From: Desulfosporosinus sp. BRH_c37
GTDB taxonomy: Bacteria > Bacillota > Desulfitobacteriia > Desulfitobacteriales > Desulfitobacteriaceae
Direction: 5' to 3'
DNA length: 52,389 nt
Assembly (NCBI GenBank): GCA_001516045.1
Contig: LOEW01000270.1
Span: forward strand, 1 to 52,389
The notes under the pieces: model-generated
Database searches by the model: none
Seen by the model: the letters and a program-made list of their open reading frames with translations, nothing else
Told to the model about the DNA's origin: nothing
Part shown: in pieces, positions 1 through 9,524 of the stretch
How the letters are laid out: every line of letters starts with the position of its first letter
Position numbering within the stretch: the stretch's first letter is position 1
Position numbers and translations under genes: made by a program

Positions 1-49
1 TCCTCATTCCTCATTCCTCATTCCTCATTCCTCATTCCTCATTCCTCAT
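1..49. repeat. 7-bp tandem repeat, seven perfect copies
   Basis: TCCTCAT is repeated seven times without error, starting at the window edge, so the array may extend further left. It lies downstream of the panE-like gene and has no coding sense that I can see. Confidence 0.95.
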
Positions 50-116
50 TTCGCAGCAATTCTTCTTATTCTATTGCGATTAGGCAAAGAAGAAGCAATG
101 CTCCATTTGAATTGAG

Positions 117-1031
117 TTAGACTTTCCCTTCAAAGGGCTTTAATAACCCGTAAAGGGTGCGAACTGTGGGAACCTCCAAACCGTGTTTGGCACTAAGTCG
201 AATCGCTGCACCTTGGAGACTTTCAACCTCCAGAGGCAGACCCTTACGAAAATCCTGGTGCATCGAAGAGGTGGAACCTTCAGGATACTTTGAAATGCTC
301 CGTACATTTTGTTGCACAAAATCATCGGGCAACATAACTCCGCTTTCTCTAGCTAAGGTCCACATTTCTTGTAGTGAACGTGAAAAAACTTCCTTCGTAG
401 CATCATTCTCTGCGACCAGGTCAATAGTCAGACGGCTTGCTGTCGTAATCCCTGAAAATGCTGTTATAAAAGCATACTTCATCCAAATATCAACCTTTAT
501 GGTATTGCTAAAAGTGATCTTTAGGATAGAATTTCCTAATGATTGCTTCATTCCAAGGCAGAAATCGGTCTGAGAGGGTTGCAGTGCTCCAAAGATGATT
601 TCGTGTATCCCACTAGTGTGATGGATCACACCCTCGGTATCGACAGTTGAAATTAATTTGCACAAGCCGCCCAGAACATTATCGGGACCAAATTCTTTAG
701 CTAGAAGCTCAAAATGCTCAACACCATTTAATAAAGGCAATACCTTAGCACCCAAATTAACTAGCGGCTTAATTTGGGTCAATGCCCCCTCTAGTTGATA
801 GTTTTTGACGCTGAGAATGACTAAATCACAACCCTTGATTTCCTTGACATCCTGAACTATTTGAGGATGGAGAGTCAAATCCCCGAAAGGACTTTTGATT
901 CCCAGACCAGAATTGGTCAATTGCTTCGCCCTGTTCGACCGTACTAGAAAACTTACGTTAAGCCCAGACTCTGCTAACCTGCCGCCAAAATATCCTCCAA
1001 CCGCCCCTGCTCCTATTACAGTAATTTTCAC
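117..1031 (-). CDS. panE: 2-dehydropantoate 2-reductase (ketopantoate reductase)
   Basis: This cytoplasmic enzyme reduces 2-dehydropantoate to pantoate with NADPH in pantothenate and CoA synthesis. The 304-residue protein has the usual family length. It opens with the Rossmann motif GAGAVGGYFG (about residues 7-16). The C-terminal helical domain contains IWMKYAFITAFSG near residue 183, whose Lys corresponds to the catalytic Lys of the ApbA/PanE family. The start is GTG, with AAGGAG nine bases upstream. Paralogues of PanE act on other 2-oxo acids, and no pantothenate gene is adjacent, so the substrate is inferred. It stands alone, with the tandem repeat downstream. Confidence 0.85.
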   Translation of the reverse strand: MKITVIGAGAVGGYFGGRLAESGLNVSFLVRSNRAKQLTNSGLGIKSPFGDLTLHPQIVQDVKEIKGCDLVILSVKNYQLEGALTQIKPLVNLGAKVLPLLNGVEHFELLAKEFGPDNVLGGLCKLISTVDTEGVIHHTSGIHEIIFGALQPSQTDFCLGMKQSLGNSILKITFSNTIKVDIWMKYAFITAFSGITTASRLTIDLVAENDATKEVFSRSLQEMWTLARESGVMLPDDFVQQNVRSISKYPEGSTSSMHQDFRKGLPLEVESLQGAAIRLSAKHGLEVPTVRTLYGLLKPFEGKV

Positions 1032-1297
1032 TCATAATCACTCCTTAATCTGTTTATATACTTTCCACATCTCTCCTGGATTTCCTCCAACGATTGAAAA
1101 ATCAACAACCATAACCGGTATTGACTGACTTAACGGGAGCTTAACCATTTTCATGGATACGCACAAAGAATTAACTACAAACAGCCGATTAAAGCGTGTC
1201 TAAATGTATATAATAGTAAAGTCAAAAAGCAAGCCTTGTTTCATAAACCCGAGGATTCTGTAAATCAGAATTACCAATAACGCAGGAGTTGAAAATT

Positions 1298-1618
1298 ATG
1301 GAAGAGATAATAAAGGGTATCGACAATTTTGAAGGTGAATCCAATTGCCCACAGAAAGCGGTAAAGCACTCAGAAGATCATCCAATTACTTTTACCGAAC
1401 TTTTTACATCTGAATTTATGCGACTATATACGCAGTTTGAATCCATCGAAGAACTGCTAACATCAGGTGGATTTGAAGTAAATTCAGAAGAAGACTATGA
1501 GGCTATCTCAGATGAAGACATCGATGCTCATGTTGCAAATACTACTAATTTCTGTTCTTGGGAAGAAATGCTTATCGAAGCGATAGAAGCTTATAAGATT
1601 AATCAATCAATACATTAA
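1298..1618 (+). CDS. Small acidic protein of unknown function
   Basis: A 106-residue, strongly acidic protein that I do not recognise. I chose the ATG at 1298 because AGGAG sits nine bases before it; a TTG three codons upstream keeps the same frame but overlaps the ribosome binding site. There is no signal peptide, membrane segment or metal motif. The middle is rich in Glu and Asp (IEELLTSGG, EDYEAISDEDID). A good terminator follows directly, so this is probably a monocistronic gene. A TATAAT at 1209-1214 could be its -10 box, but no good -35 was seen. Confidence 0.6.
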   Translation: MEEIIKGIDNFEGESNCPQKAVKHSEDHPITFTELFTSEFMRLYTQFESIEELLTSGGFEVNSEEDYEAISDEDIDAHVANTTNFCSWEEMLIEAIEAYKINQSIH

Positions 1619-1624
1619 ATTTCT

Positions 1625-1650
1625 GACCAGGCTAGATGCCTGGTCTTTTA
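1625..1650 (+). terminator. Rho-independent terminator
   Basis: GACCAGGC and GCCTGGTC form a perfect 8-bp stem around a TAGAT loop, followed by TTTTAT. It lies seven bases after the stop codon of the small acidic protein gene. Confidence 0.9.
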
Positions 1651-1700
1651 TATTCAACCGAATTACCTGAGATGATTGATTACCACTAATTCTAATCCTT

Positions 1701-1967
1701 TTACCGACCACGGTTTTTCAAGTATTCCTCACGGCCCCTTTGATATTCCGCCCGGCCCCTTCGATATTCTTCCTGACCCCTCTGGTATTCATTTCCCCAC
1801 CATGGATTGAGACCACTCCATAGATTACCAACTTCAATTCTTTCACCAACATGAATTTTATTAGGATTGCTGATTCGAGGATTTAAATTCATCAAATGTC
1901 TAACCGTTGTATTATACTGCATAGCAATATTGTGCAGAGAATTTCCTGGTTGAACTATATAGTACAT
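1701..1967 (-). CDS. Small LysM-domain protein
   Basis: An 88-residue protein with one LysM domain at about residues 1-46 (YYIVQPGNSLHNIAMQYNTT then LNPRISNPNKIHVGERI), which in other proteins binds peptidoglycan or chitin-like glycans. The tail has a degenerate repeat of RGREEY/RRGRAEY type (about residues 58-84) that is highly charged. I chose the ATG at 1967 because AAAGGA lies eight bases before it. A longer frame extends 23 codons upstream but would bury the ribosome binding site. There is no signal peptide. Small LysM proteins of this kind are often spore-coat or cortex-associated in spore formers, but that role is inference. Confidence 0.75.
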   Translation of the reverse strand: MYYIVQPGNSLHNIAMQYNTTVRHLMNLNPRISNPNKIHVGERIEVGNLWSGLNPWWGNEYQRGQEEYRRGRAEYQRGREEYLKNRGR

Positions 1968-2125
1968 CAAAGACATCCTTTCTATCCCATATTTATCCAT
2001 ATTCATTTTATGGTGGGACAAATTTTTTCTGTGCACGACTTTTGCCTAAGAATCTTAGCAATTTTTCAAAGTTGCTACCGCTTCAAGGAAATGCATGCTT
2101 TCGCTTACTAATAAATAATTGTCCT

Positions 2126-2162
2126 AAAAAAAGGGGATGTCCCAAAGACAGCCCCTTTTTTT
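2126..2162. terminator. Bidirectional terminator
   Basis: A long hairpin starts with seven A and GGGG and ends with CCCC and seven T, with TGTC/GACA pairing inside. It lies just downstream of the efflux operon (leftward) and just upstream of the LysM gene. Confidence 0.85.
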
Positions 2163-2171
2163 AGGAGTACA

Positions 2172-3431
2172 CTATTGAACAATATTAACCTTTTCTCCCT
2201 CATTTAAGAAACTCTGTCCTTCAAGAATAATATCCGTACCTTCAGTGATATTTCCGGCTACTTCGGTATTTACATTGTTAGAAATACCAACTGTAACCGC
2301 CACTTTTTTGACAATCCCATTTATAACTACATAGAGATAATTTACATTGTTCTCCATTCTAATTGCTTGATTTGGAACCATTAATATATTATTTCTATTT
2401 TCAGCAGGTAGCAATATTTTGATAAACATACCTGCGATTAAATCATGCTGTGAGTTATCAATTTTTACTTTCACCAAATATGAATTGTCTTTTGAATTTG
2501 TGTTAGGACTAATCCTATCGATGGCCCCCGAAAGACTTTTATCTTTTATTGCATTTATGCTCACAGGCACTGTTTGTCCAACCTGGATTTTGCCAATTAC
2601 AATATCCGGAACACTAATTTCCGCGATCATACTACTGGAATCAATAACAGTAACTGAACCTGATTGGCTACTGGCGATTCCTCCAACTTTAACATCTTTA
2701 GCCGATACTATTCCCGAAATAGGGGATACTACAGTTACATTATTAAGCTGAATCTGAGCAGAATTCACACTTGCCCTAGCTTGTTCTACTTGTGCTTCTG
2801 CTGCTACCGTTGCTAAATCTTTTTGAGCCGCTTTTAGATCAATATCGGCATTATCATATTTGGTTTTGGCACTGTCTAATTCCTGTTTGGAAACTGCTCC
2901 AACATCATATAGAGTTTTTGTCTTTTCGTAATTGTCTTTGGCGTCATTATAGGTTATTTGTGATTTATTTAAGGTTTGTTCTGAAGTTAAGCTTGTTCTT
3001 GATAGATTTGCCTGTGAGGCGGCTAATGCCGCCTGTTGTATTTGCAGCTGAGCCTGAAGTTCTGCCGTATCTAAGGTGAATAGCACCTGTCCGCTTGTAA
3101 CTTTATCACCTATATCAACATTTAAACTAGAAACTTTTCCTCCTGTCTTGGGGAAAACCTGTACTTCCTGGACAGGATCAAATTTACTTGCATAGTCTAC
3201 TAAGGTCGACAAAGAACCAATCGCAACCTTTTGTGTTTTTACATTTTTTATTGTAGCTTGGACTTCAACTTTTTTATGATTAAGAACCTTGAAGCCTCCA
3301 AAAGCAACAACTACTAAGAGTAAGCCAATAATTACATTTCTTTTCTTAAAAACATGTTGCATGGTCCCTTTAAAACTAAACTTTCCAATACTGCTAAGAT
3401 CCAATTTCAATTTGCTGAACCTCCCCGGCAT
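2172..3431 (-). CDS. RND efflux periplasmic adaptor (membrane fusion protein)
   Basis: Adaptor subunit that would couple the adjacent RND pump to the cell exterior. The 419 residues show one membrane anchor at about 32-49 (VIIGLLLVVVAFGGFKVL), a lipoyl-like half motif (GGKVSSLNVDIGDKVTSGQVLFTLD, ~91-115), a Gln/Ala-rich coiled-coil hairpin (~118-225), the second lipoyl half (VSPISGIVSAKDVKVGG) and a beta-barrel region. This order is typical of the HlyD/AcrA family. The gene overlaps the end of the pump gene by 38 bases, so the two are surely co-transcribed. The substrate is unknown. In a one-membrane organism the adaptor probably acts in or just outside the membrane. Confidence 0.88.
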   Translation of the reverse strand: MPGRFSKLKLDLSSIGKFSFKGTMQHVFKKRNVIIGLLLVVVAFGGFKVLNHKKVEVQATIKNVKTQKVAIGSLSTLVDYASKFDPVQEVQVFPKTGGKVSSLNVDIGDKVTSGQVLFTLDTAELQAQLQIQQAALAASQANLSRTSLTSEQTLNKSQITYNDAKDNYEKTKTLYDVGAVSKQELDSAKTKYDNADIDLKAAQKDLATVAAEAQVEQARASVNSAQIQLNNVTVVSPISGIVSAKDVKVGGIASSQSGSVTVIDSSSMIAEISVPDIVIGKIQVGQTVPVSINAIKDKSLSGAIDRISPNTNSKDNSYLVKVKIDNSQHDLIAGMFIKILLPAENRNNILMVPNQAIRMENNVNYLYVVINGIVKKVAVTVGISNNVNTEVAGNITEGTDIILEGQSFLNEGEKVNIVQ

Positions 3432-6400
3432 TTTTTGTTTTTCTTTTCTTCGAAATACGTTTTGTTAAATCATCCATTAATGTATAAACTACAGGCAAAA
3501 CAATAGGTGAAAGTAATGTTGACATGACCATTCCCCCGATGATTACGATTGCCATACTCTTTTTCATCTCACTTCCTTCACCCATTGCAAGAGCGACCGG
3601 AAGCATGGAAACAATCATCGTTGCACTAGTCATGATAATAGGTCTTAACCTTGTGGTCCCTGATTCAATCAAAGCCTCTTTTAAGCTCATACCTTCATCC
3701 ATCAAAGTATTTGTATAGTCTATTAACAACGTACCATTTTTCGAGGAAAGTCCTTCCAGCATAATTAAACCAATAAACGACATCATATTTAACGTTTGTC
3801 CGGTTAAAGCCAAGAAAGGAAGAGCTCCAATGATCGCACATGGAAGTGAAATCATTCTTATCGCCGGTGTCAAAAACGACTCATAAAGCACTACTAAGAT
3901 CATATATACTAGCGCTAAAGACGCACCTAACGCCAAACCAAGTGAAGCAAATGAATCGGCCATATTCTTTTGAGTTGCACCAAAACTTATACTGTACCCT
4001 GAAGGCAAAGTAACAGTTTTCATTTTAACTTGAATATCATTAGTAACCTCACCAAGCACCCGTCCCTGGAGATTGGCTCCGATCGTAATAACGTCCTGTT
4101 TATCTTCTCTAGATAACGATGGTTGATTCTCTGCTCTAACCACTGTAGCAACCTGACTTAAAGGTATTAGCTTTCCTGCTTGATTCATGATTTTTATGGA
4201 TTTAATATCCTCGGCATTTTTTATCTGTCCATCCATAAATTTAAGCGTAATGTTATTTTCCGAATCATTGGATCTATATACTCCTGCGTTTGCGCCCTGT
4301 AACGCCATTCTGATCGTACTTCCTACATCCGAGGTGGAAATCCCTGCCTGTACAGCAGCAAGACTATCCATTGTAACTCTTAACTCACTGCTTTTTACAT
4401 CCGCAGTATTACTAATATCTGTGACACCTGGAACTGTCTTGAGAACATTTTCTACCTGTTTGGACAAAGTTTCGAGTGTAGCCTGGTTACTTCCTTTAAT
4501 ACTGATCGAAACAGGCTTCGAAGAACCTCCTCCAGATTGAGATTCTGCTACGTTGAAATCCACCCCGGTCATGCTGTTACCAAAGCTGCGAACCTCGCTT
4601 GCAACTTGACTCTGGCTTTTTTTACGTTCGCTTTTTGGAACCAGATTGACATAAATTTGGGCAACCGATTTGTCTTTGCTTGTTTGCCCACTTTGGCCGA
4701 TCATTGCAAAGTAGCTTTTTACTTCTTTTGTATCATGCAAATAACTTTCCAGCAAAGCGACCTTGTCACTAGTCTGCTTTAAGGTCGAACCAGGGGCAAG
4801 TGCAATATTAACAGTGAAACTGCTTTGGTCTGCTGTTGGTACAAATTCTGTTTTTAAGGCTCCCATAGGAACAAGAGCAATACTTAAGAAAATACCTGCC
4901 ATGACAAAAATTAGTACTCTTTTCCTGTGTTCAAGTGACCATATGAGAGTCTCCCGATATTTTTTCGTAACTTTAGCAAAAAGACCTTCTTTTTTATATT
5001 CAGGAATGACCTGTTTCTTTTCTGTTTTTAAGAGTCTTGATGAAAGCATCGGCGTAATCGTAAATGATACCAGCAGGGAAAACATCGTAGCTACAACGAT
5101 CGTCAAACCAAATTCTCTAAAATACTGGCCAATCATCCCGGACATCATGGATACCGGAGCAAAGACAACAATATCGCAGAGACTAATAGCCACGGCGGCC
5201 ATACCTACTTCCATTCGACCGTCAATTGCTGCTTTGATCAGGCCTTTACCCTTAGCCAGATGCCTTTGAATGCTTTCAATAACAACAATAGAATCATCAA
5301 CCAACGTACCAACAACCAACGATAATCCCATCAGGGACATCATATTCAACGTAAAATTAAGTTTATACATCATAAAAAAGGTTGCAATCAACGATGTAGG
5401 TATAGCAATTAAAACTACGAAAGAAGATCTGAAACTGCGGAAAAATGCATATAACACTAAAGCAGTGACAATAATCCCTTCAAAGAGATTATTTTTTACC
5501 TCTGTTAAGGAATTCGTGATGAACGTGGTTGTATCGAATGCTATCTCCATTTGCATTCCACTAGGAATTGTCTTTTTTATGGTTTCTAATTCTTTTTTAA
5601 CACTTTTAGCTACTTCGACCACATTGGCATCACTTTGTTTACCTACGACTAAGGTTATGGTTTCCCCTCCATTGAATCTTGATAAAGAAGTAGCATCTGG
5701 CTCTTCCAGGCTAATCTGGGCAATATTGCCAAGCCGTACAGTTCCTCCATTAGCTGTCGGAATCATCATATTTTGGGCATCCTCGATCTTTTGGAATTGC
5801 CCAATTACTCTAACTGATTGATTGACATTATCCTGTTTTATTTCTCCTGCAGGTATATTTGTATTTACGGAATTAAATTTACCTATTAAAGTGTTAACAC
5901 CTATGCCGTAATATTCCATAGCAGCTTTGTCAAGCTTAATCATTAATTCTTTCTTGCTTCCACCGCTAACATTAATATTACCGACTCCCGGAATCTTTTC
6001 AATATCTTGTTTGATGATATCTGCTTCATTGTAAAGTTCATCAGTACCAACACTATCCCCTTTAATCGAAAGCAGCAAAATTGGAATTGCGTTGGTATCC
6101 ATTTTATATAACACAGGTTTACCAGCATTTGCAGGAAGGATATTTGACGTAGTATCAATTGCTTTCTGGACATCCAAGTAGGCAGTATTTATGTCAGCAG
6201 ACATTTTAAAAGTAACTGTGACTGTCCCATAGCCCTCTTTGGCAGTAGAGTTAATCGTGTCTACTCCACTTATACCTGAAACAGCATCTTCAATCGGTTT
6301 GATGATATCTTTTCGAATGTCCTCGGCACTTGCGCCATTATAGGTTGTTGTGATTGATAATATGGGAATATTCATCGAAGGCAGTAAATTGGCTCCCATG

Positions 6401-6492
6401 TTATTGTAGCCTATTACACCTAACGCCACTAATAGGATGACAACCATCCACATAGCAGCTGGTCTTTTAACTGATATTTCTGTAACATTCAT
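3394..6492 (-). CDS. RND family efflux transporter (AcrB/SwrC-like)
   Basis: Proton-driven export pump of 1032 residues, the full length of the HAE/AcrB family. It starts with the typical short cytoplasmic segment and TM1 (VKRPAAMWMVVILLVALGVIGY). Duplicated large external loops and two blocks of membrane helices follow. The conserved helix-4 segment LGLVVGTLVDDSIVVIE is recognisable here as MGLSLVVGTLVDDSIVVIES (~390-410); its Asp pair carries protons. Gram-positive members such as SwrC export lipopeptides or drugs, but the substrate here cannot be read. It is the first gene of a two-gene operon with the adaptor and has its own sigma-A-type promoter upstream. Confidence 0.92.
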   Translation of the reverse strand: MNVTEISVKRPAAMWMVVILLVALGVIGYNNMGANLLPSMNIPILSITTTYNGASAEDIRKDIIKPIEDAVSGISGVDTINSTAKEGYGTVTVTFKMSADINTAYLDVQKAIDTTSNILPANAGKPVLYKMDTNAIPILLLSIKGDSVGTDELYNEADIIKQDIEKIPGVGNINVSGGSKKELMIKLDKAAMEYYGIGVNTLIGKFNSVNTNIPAGEIKQDNVNQSVRVIGQFQKIEDAQNMMIPTANGGTVRLGNIAQISLEEPDATSLSRFNGGETITLVVGKQSDANVVEVAKSVKKELETIKKTIPSGMQMEIAFDTTTFITNSLTEVKNNLFEGIIVTALVLYAFFRSFRSSFVVLIAIPTSLIATFFMMYKLNFTLNMMSLMGLSLVVGTLVDDSIVVIESIQRHLAKGKGLIKAAIDGRMEVGMAAVAISLCDIVVFAPVSMMSGMIGQYFREFGLTIVVATMFSLLVSFTITPMLSSRLLKTEKKQVIPEYKKEGLFAKVTKKYRETLIWSLEHRKRVLIFVMAGIFLSIALVPMGALKTEFVPTADQSSFTVNIALAPGSTLKQTSDKVALLESYLHDTKEVKSYFAMIGQSGQTSKDKSVAQIYVNLVPKSERKKSQSQVASEVRSFGNSMTGVDFNVAESQSGGGSSKPVSISIKGSNQATLETLSKQVENVLKTVPGVTDISNTADVKSSELRVTMDSLAAVQAGISTSDVGSTIRMALQGANAGVYRSNDSENNITLKFMDGQIKNAEDIKSIKIMNQAGKLIPLSQVATVVRAENQPSLSREDKQDVITIGANLQGRVLGEVTNDIQVKMKTVTLPSGYSISFGATQKNMADSFASLGLALGASLALVYMILVVLYESFLTPAIRMISLPCAIIGALPFLALTGQTLNMMSFIGLIMLEGLSSKNGTLLIDYTNTLMDEGMSLKEALIESGTTRLRPIIMTSATMIVSMLPVALAMGEGSEMKKSMAIVIIGGMVMSTLLSPIVLPVVYTLMDDLTKRISKKRKTKNAGEVQQIEIGS

Positions 6493-6549
6493 CTTCCTTA
6501 CTTCCCCTTTTTTTAGTAACTGACTGACCTTTTTCTTATGTATTTATTC

Positions 6550-6578
6550 AGATTATATTTAAGTCCCCCACTTGTCAA
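6550..6578 (-). promoter_or_regulatory. Predicted sigma-A promoter of the RND operon
   Basis: TTGACA and TAATCT are 17 bp apart on the minus strand, about 60 bases before the RND start codon. TATAAT overlaps at 15-bp spacing. Confidence 0.6.
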
Positions 6579-6751
6579 GGCACGAAATTGGATTATCTAA
6601 TTCAAAGAAAAAATTACTCGGTGATACTGGAAAATATCACTTTTGTTAGCACCTAATAAATTGAGACAAAAAGTGCAGCATTAGGTCTTTGCACCTCAAG
6701 AAATCCCTCCCGCCGAGTAAGGCGAGGAGGATTTATAATTTCACCGTTAGG

Positions 6752-7006
6752 TTAAACCTTAAACCGATAGCCCGCGCCCCAAACAGTTTCGATATAGCAG
6801 GGATTACTGCTATCAACTTCAATTTTTTCCCTTAAGCGGTTGATGTGAACAATGACTGTAGCAACATTCCCCATTGCATCCATCCCCCAAACACGATCGA
6901 ATAAACTGTCCTTTGTAAAAACAATATTAGGATTAGTCGCTAATAATAATAAAAGTTCATACTCTATTTTTGAAATTTGGTCATACCATAGGGTTCCTGA
7001 GCCTAC
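6752..7006 (-). pseudogene. C-terminal remnant of an OmpR-family response regulator
   Basis: An open frame of 84 codons without a start translates to an almost complete winged-helix output domain. Recognisable pieces are IEYELLLLLATNPN, VFTKDSLFDRVWG, VIVHINRLREKIE and the C-terminal ETVWGAGYRFKV. The whole receiver domain with its phospho-Asp is missing. The frame begins directly after the stop of the glycosyltransferase gene, so the 5' part was lost by deletion or recombination. There is no start codon or ribosome binding site, hence the pseudogene call. No histidine kinase is nearby. Confidence 0.85.
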
Positions 7007-7009
7007 TTA

Positions 7010-8455
7010 TTATGCCGAAACACCCTTTCTTTTCATCTCGCCCCAACTTTGCTTTTTTCCTCTAATGGCAAAAGTGAGGGATTGTACGCGCCAAATGATC
7101 ATAACAGGCCGATACCAAATTGTTTCGGACAAGGCAAAGAAGAATAACCGATTGAGTTCGGATATCTTAAAATCTCCAAGCCTCCATTCCTCAAGAAGAA
7201 CAGCTCCCATGGACAGAAATGACCCATATGCGACCATTAACAAAATAAGAGGTAGAGATTGTTGGAGATAGTGTTGGCCACCGAAGACTAAACCAATTAC
7301 GACTACCAAGTAGCCTACCACCTCAGCGACTGGCCCTAATAATTCCACAAGGAGGAAATAGGGCATAGCAATAAAGCCTATCGTTCCGTATTTCGGATTA
7401 AGAATCATTTTTCGGTGAATCCACAAGCTGTCAAATAAACCGCGATGCCACCTAATCCGCTGCTTTTTCAAATCTTTCAATTCCTCAGGCGCTTCTGTAT
7501 AACATACTGGGTCCGCAACATAGTCGATTCTAGCCCCCCATCCATTCTCAATATTCATCTTATGAAGACGGACTACAAGTTCCATATCTTCTCCGACTGT
7601 TCCCACCCTATAACCACCAGCTTGAACAACTCGTGCCGTATTAAAGACTCCGAAAGCACCGGAAATAATAAGGAGGAGGTTCTTTCGGCTCAACCCGACT
7701 CTCCCTATAAGAAAAGCACGAGTATACTCAATGGTTTGCATGACAACCCAAGGATTCCGGGAAATCCTCTTCTCCTTCATCTGTCCTTGAATAATCGTGC
7801 TTCCGTTCGCAATAAGCACATTTCCCCCCACGGCTAAAATCTCTTGCTCGTTAGCTTCTATAATTGGTTTCATTATCTTTAGAAAAGAATCCGACTCTAA
7901 GATGGTGTCTCCGTCAATAGAAGCAAAATACGGATATCGTGCCAAGTTAATACCCGCGTTCAACGCATCTGACTTTCCGCCGTTTTCTTTGTCGATAAGA
8001 ATTAATTGCGGGAAAACTTCCGAGTAATATACCATTTTAATCAGCTTGGTTTCAATGCCGTTGCGCTTTTGGAACACTTTGTTTTTCAAAGGTGTCATTT
8101 TAAACCGATCAATCATTTTCTGCAAAGTTTCGTCATTTGATCCATCATTGACAACAATGACTTCATATTCGGGATAGTTCAATCCTCCGTTTCCTGTGAT
8201 TAAGGATAGTACCGTTCCGATGATACCCATCTGTTCGTTATAAGCCGGAACGAGTATAGATATCGGAGGAGTAAAGGCGGAGTCTCTTATCCTCTTGTAG
8301 GGTTCTACATTATGTAAACCACGTTCTCTTTTTAACTGCTTAAATGTCAGGAAGAATAGGATTAAATAAAAAAAACAGATAATCATTAGATAAATGAAAA
8401 TAAGTTGGTTCAGTATTCTCAAGCAAAATTGTACGAGATTCCATATATTATTCAT
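7010..8455 (-). CDS. Membrane glycosyltransferase, family 2 (PgaC/cellulose-synthase-like)
   Basis: Processive polysaccharide synthase of 481 residues. It has an N-terminal membrane helix (~12-38), a GT-A catalytic domain and several C-terminal membrane helices. Catalytic signatures are all present: VVNDGSND (~100), SIDGDT (~178), GED in VGEDMELVVRLH (~288) and QRIRW (~333), the Q-x-x-R-W motif of processive enzymes. It would polymerise a sugar from a nucleotide donor and pass it through the membrane; poly-N-acetylglucosamine is one possibility, but the sugar cannot be read. The start overlaps the HEAT gene by eight bases. The upstream receiver/GGDEF-like gene suggests regulated exopolysaccharide production. 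Confidence 0.88.
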   Translation of the reverse strand: MNNIWNLVQFCLRILNQLIFIYLMIICFFYLILFFLTFKQLKRERGLHNVEPYKRIRDSAFTPPISILVPAYNEQMGIIGTVLSLITGNGGLNYPEYEVIVVNDGSNDETLQKMIDRFKMTPLKNKVFQKRNGIETKLIKMVYYSEVFPQLILIDKENGGKSDALNAGINLARYPYFASIDGDTILESDSFLKIMKPIIEANEQEILAVGGNVLIANGSTIIQGQMKEKRISRNPWVVMQTIEYTRAFLIGRVGLSRKNLLLIISGAFGVFNTARVVQAGGYRVGTVGEDMELVVRLHKMNIENGWGARIDYVADPVCYTEAPEELKDLKKQRIRWHRGLFDSLWIHRKMILNPKYGTIGFIAMPYFLLVELLGPVAEVVGYLVVVIGLVFGGQHYLQQSLPLILLMVAYGSFLSMGAVLLEEWRLGDFKISELNRLFFFALSETIWYRPVMIIWRVQSLTFAIRGKKQSWGEMKRKGVSA

Positions 8456-9524
8456 AATCTATGCTTCTCTCTACCCATTCTTTCGCTATATTCCTGGCAT
8501 AATTATCAGGGTGCGATGTGGTGATGGAGAGAAGAATTTTCTTTCCATCCCTATATTTTCGTATTGATCTTGCCGCTTCCGATCTTACGATATAACCTTT
8601 ATCACTCACAAGTAGCTTCAGGTATGGCAAAAACCTTTCTTCCCTAATGCTCCCCATAAGTCTAGCCATCATCATTCTTTCATTGATAGACTGTGGATCT
8701 TGCCATTCCTTTTTTTGAAAATTCCCATCTAGGATCCGAATAATAAGATCCGGCGAACTAATATATTCAAGACTCGCTATCGTTTTGGCTGCTTTTAACC
8801 TTATTTCGCGATTATTATCATTCAATAATCCTTCCAGCAATTCTTGAAGCTTCAACGATCTTAGGTTTTTTTTCCCAAATATATCTATAATACTTAACTT
8901 CCATTCAAAAGAAAAGTCATTGAAATTCTGTACGTAGCTCTCGAAATTATCGGAAGTTATCAATCGGCTCATCAGATCGTTAAACAGAAAAGGAGGAAGT
9001 CTCTTTGAAACTTTAATCAGATCCAGAAGATAGGGATATTCGAAACCAGCCAATATGAGGAAGATCTGGTACCTTTCCTCTGGTGAAGATTTCTTGCTCT
9101 TTAAAAGTTTTAATAAATCATCCTGCATCATATCAATCTTAAAAAGATCAATGAAATATAGAGTATTCATACGAACACTCCATCTGGAGTGGAACAGCCT
9201 TTTTCTGTATCTTGGGACAAAATATTGTTCTACAAAGGGTTTCACCGGATTAAAATCTGATTCAGTCTGAAAGTTGCTAAGATAATTACTAGAGAAATCC
9301 TCAAGAACATCAAAATGAAAAGGTTTGAATGGAATAAAGGAGGATACTCCTTCCCCGGAAATAAAATACATTTCAATCTCTTCTATATGCTGTTCCATCC
9401 ATGCTCTTTTATGGTTTTCATATAGAAAATTCCTAAATCTTCTGCAAATTAAATATACATAGGTTATTAGTAGGAGCAGAATGAAGAAAATAGTAACCTG
9501 GATTATATAAAATGTACTAATCAT
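8448..9524 (-). CDS. Membrane-anchored HEAT-repeat protein
   Basis: The 358-residue protein has one N-terminal membrane helix (about residues 5-27, VTIFFILLLLITYVYLICR) and a cytoplasmic part of repeated helix pairs. HEAT-like repeats are clearest at ~230-345 (NREIRLKAAKTIASLEY, KGYIVRSEAARSIRKY). Such repeats are protein-binding scaffolds, with no enzyme motif seen. It is sandwiched between the regulator and the glycosyltransferase, with ATGA-type overlaps on both sides. It may therefore link the signal receiver to the synthase; this role is inferred from context only. Confidence 0.75.
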   Translation of the reverse strand: MISTFYIIQVTIFFILLLLITYVYLICRRFRNFLYENHKRAWMEQHIEEIEMYFISGEGVSSFIPFKPFHFDVLEDFSSNYLSNFQTESDFNPVKPFVEQYFVPRYRKRLFHSRWSVRMNTLYFIDLFKIDMMQDDLLKLLKSKKSSPEERYQIFLILAGFEYPYLLDLIKVSKRLPPFLFNDLMSRLITSDNFESYVQNFNDFSFEWKLSIIDIFGKKNLRSLKLQELLEGLLNDNNREIRLKAAKTIASLEYISSPDLIIRILDGNFQKKEWQDPQSINERMMMARLMGSIREERFLPYLKLLVSDKGYIVRSEAARSIRKYRDGKKILLSITTSHPDNYARNIAKEWVERSIDYE

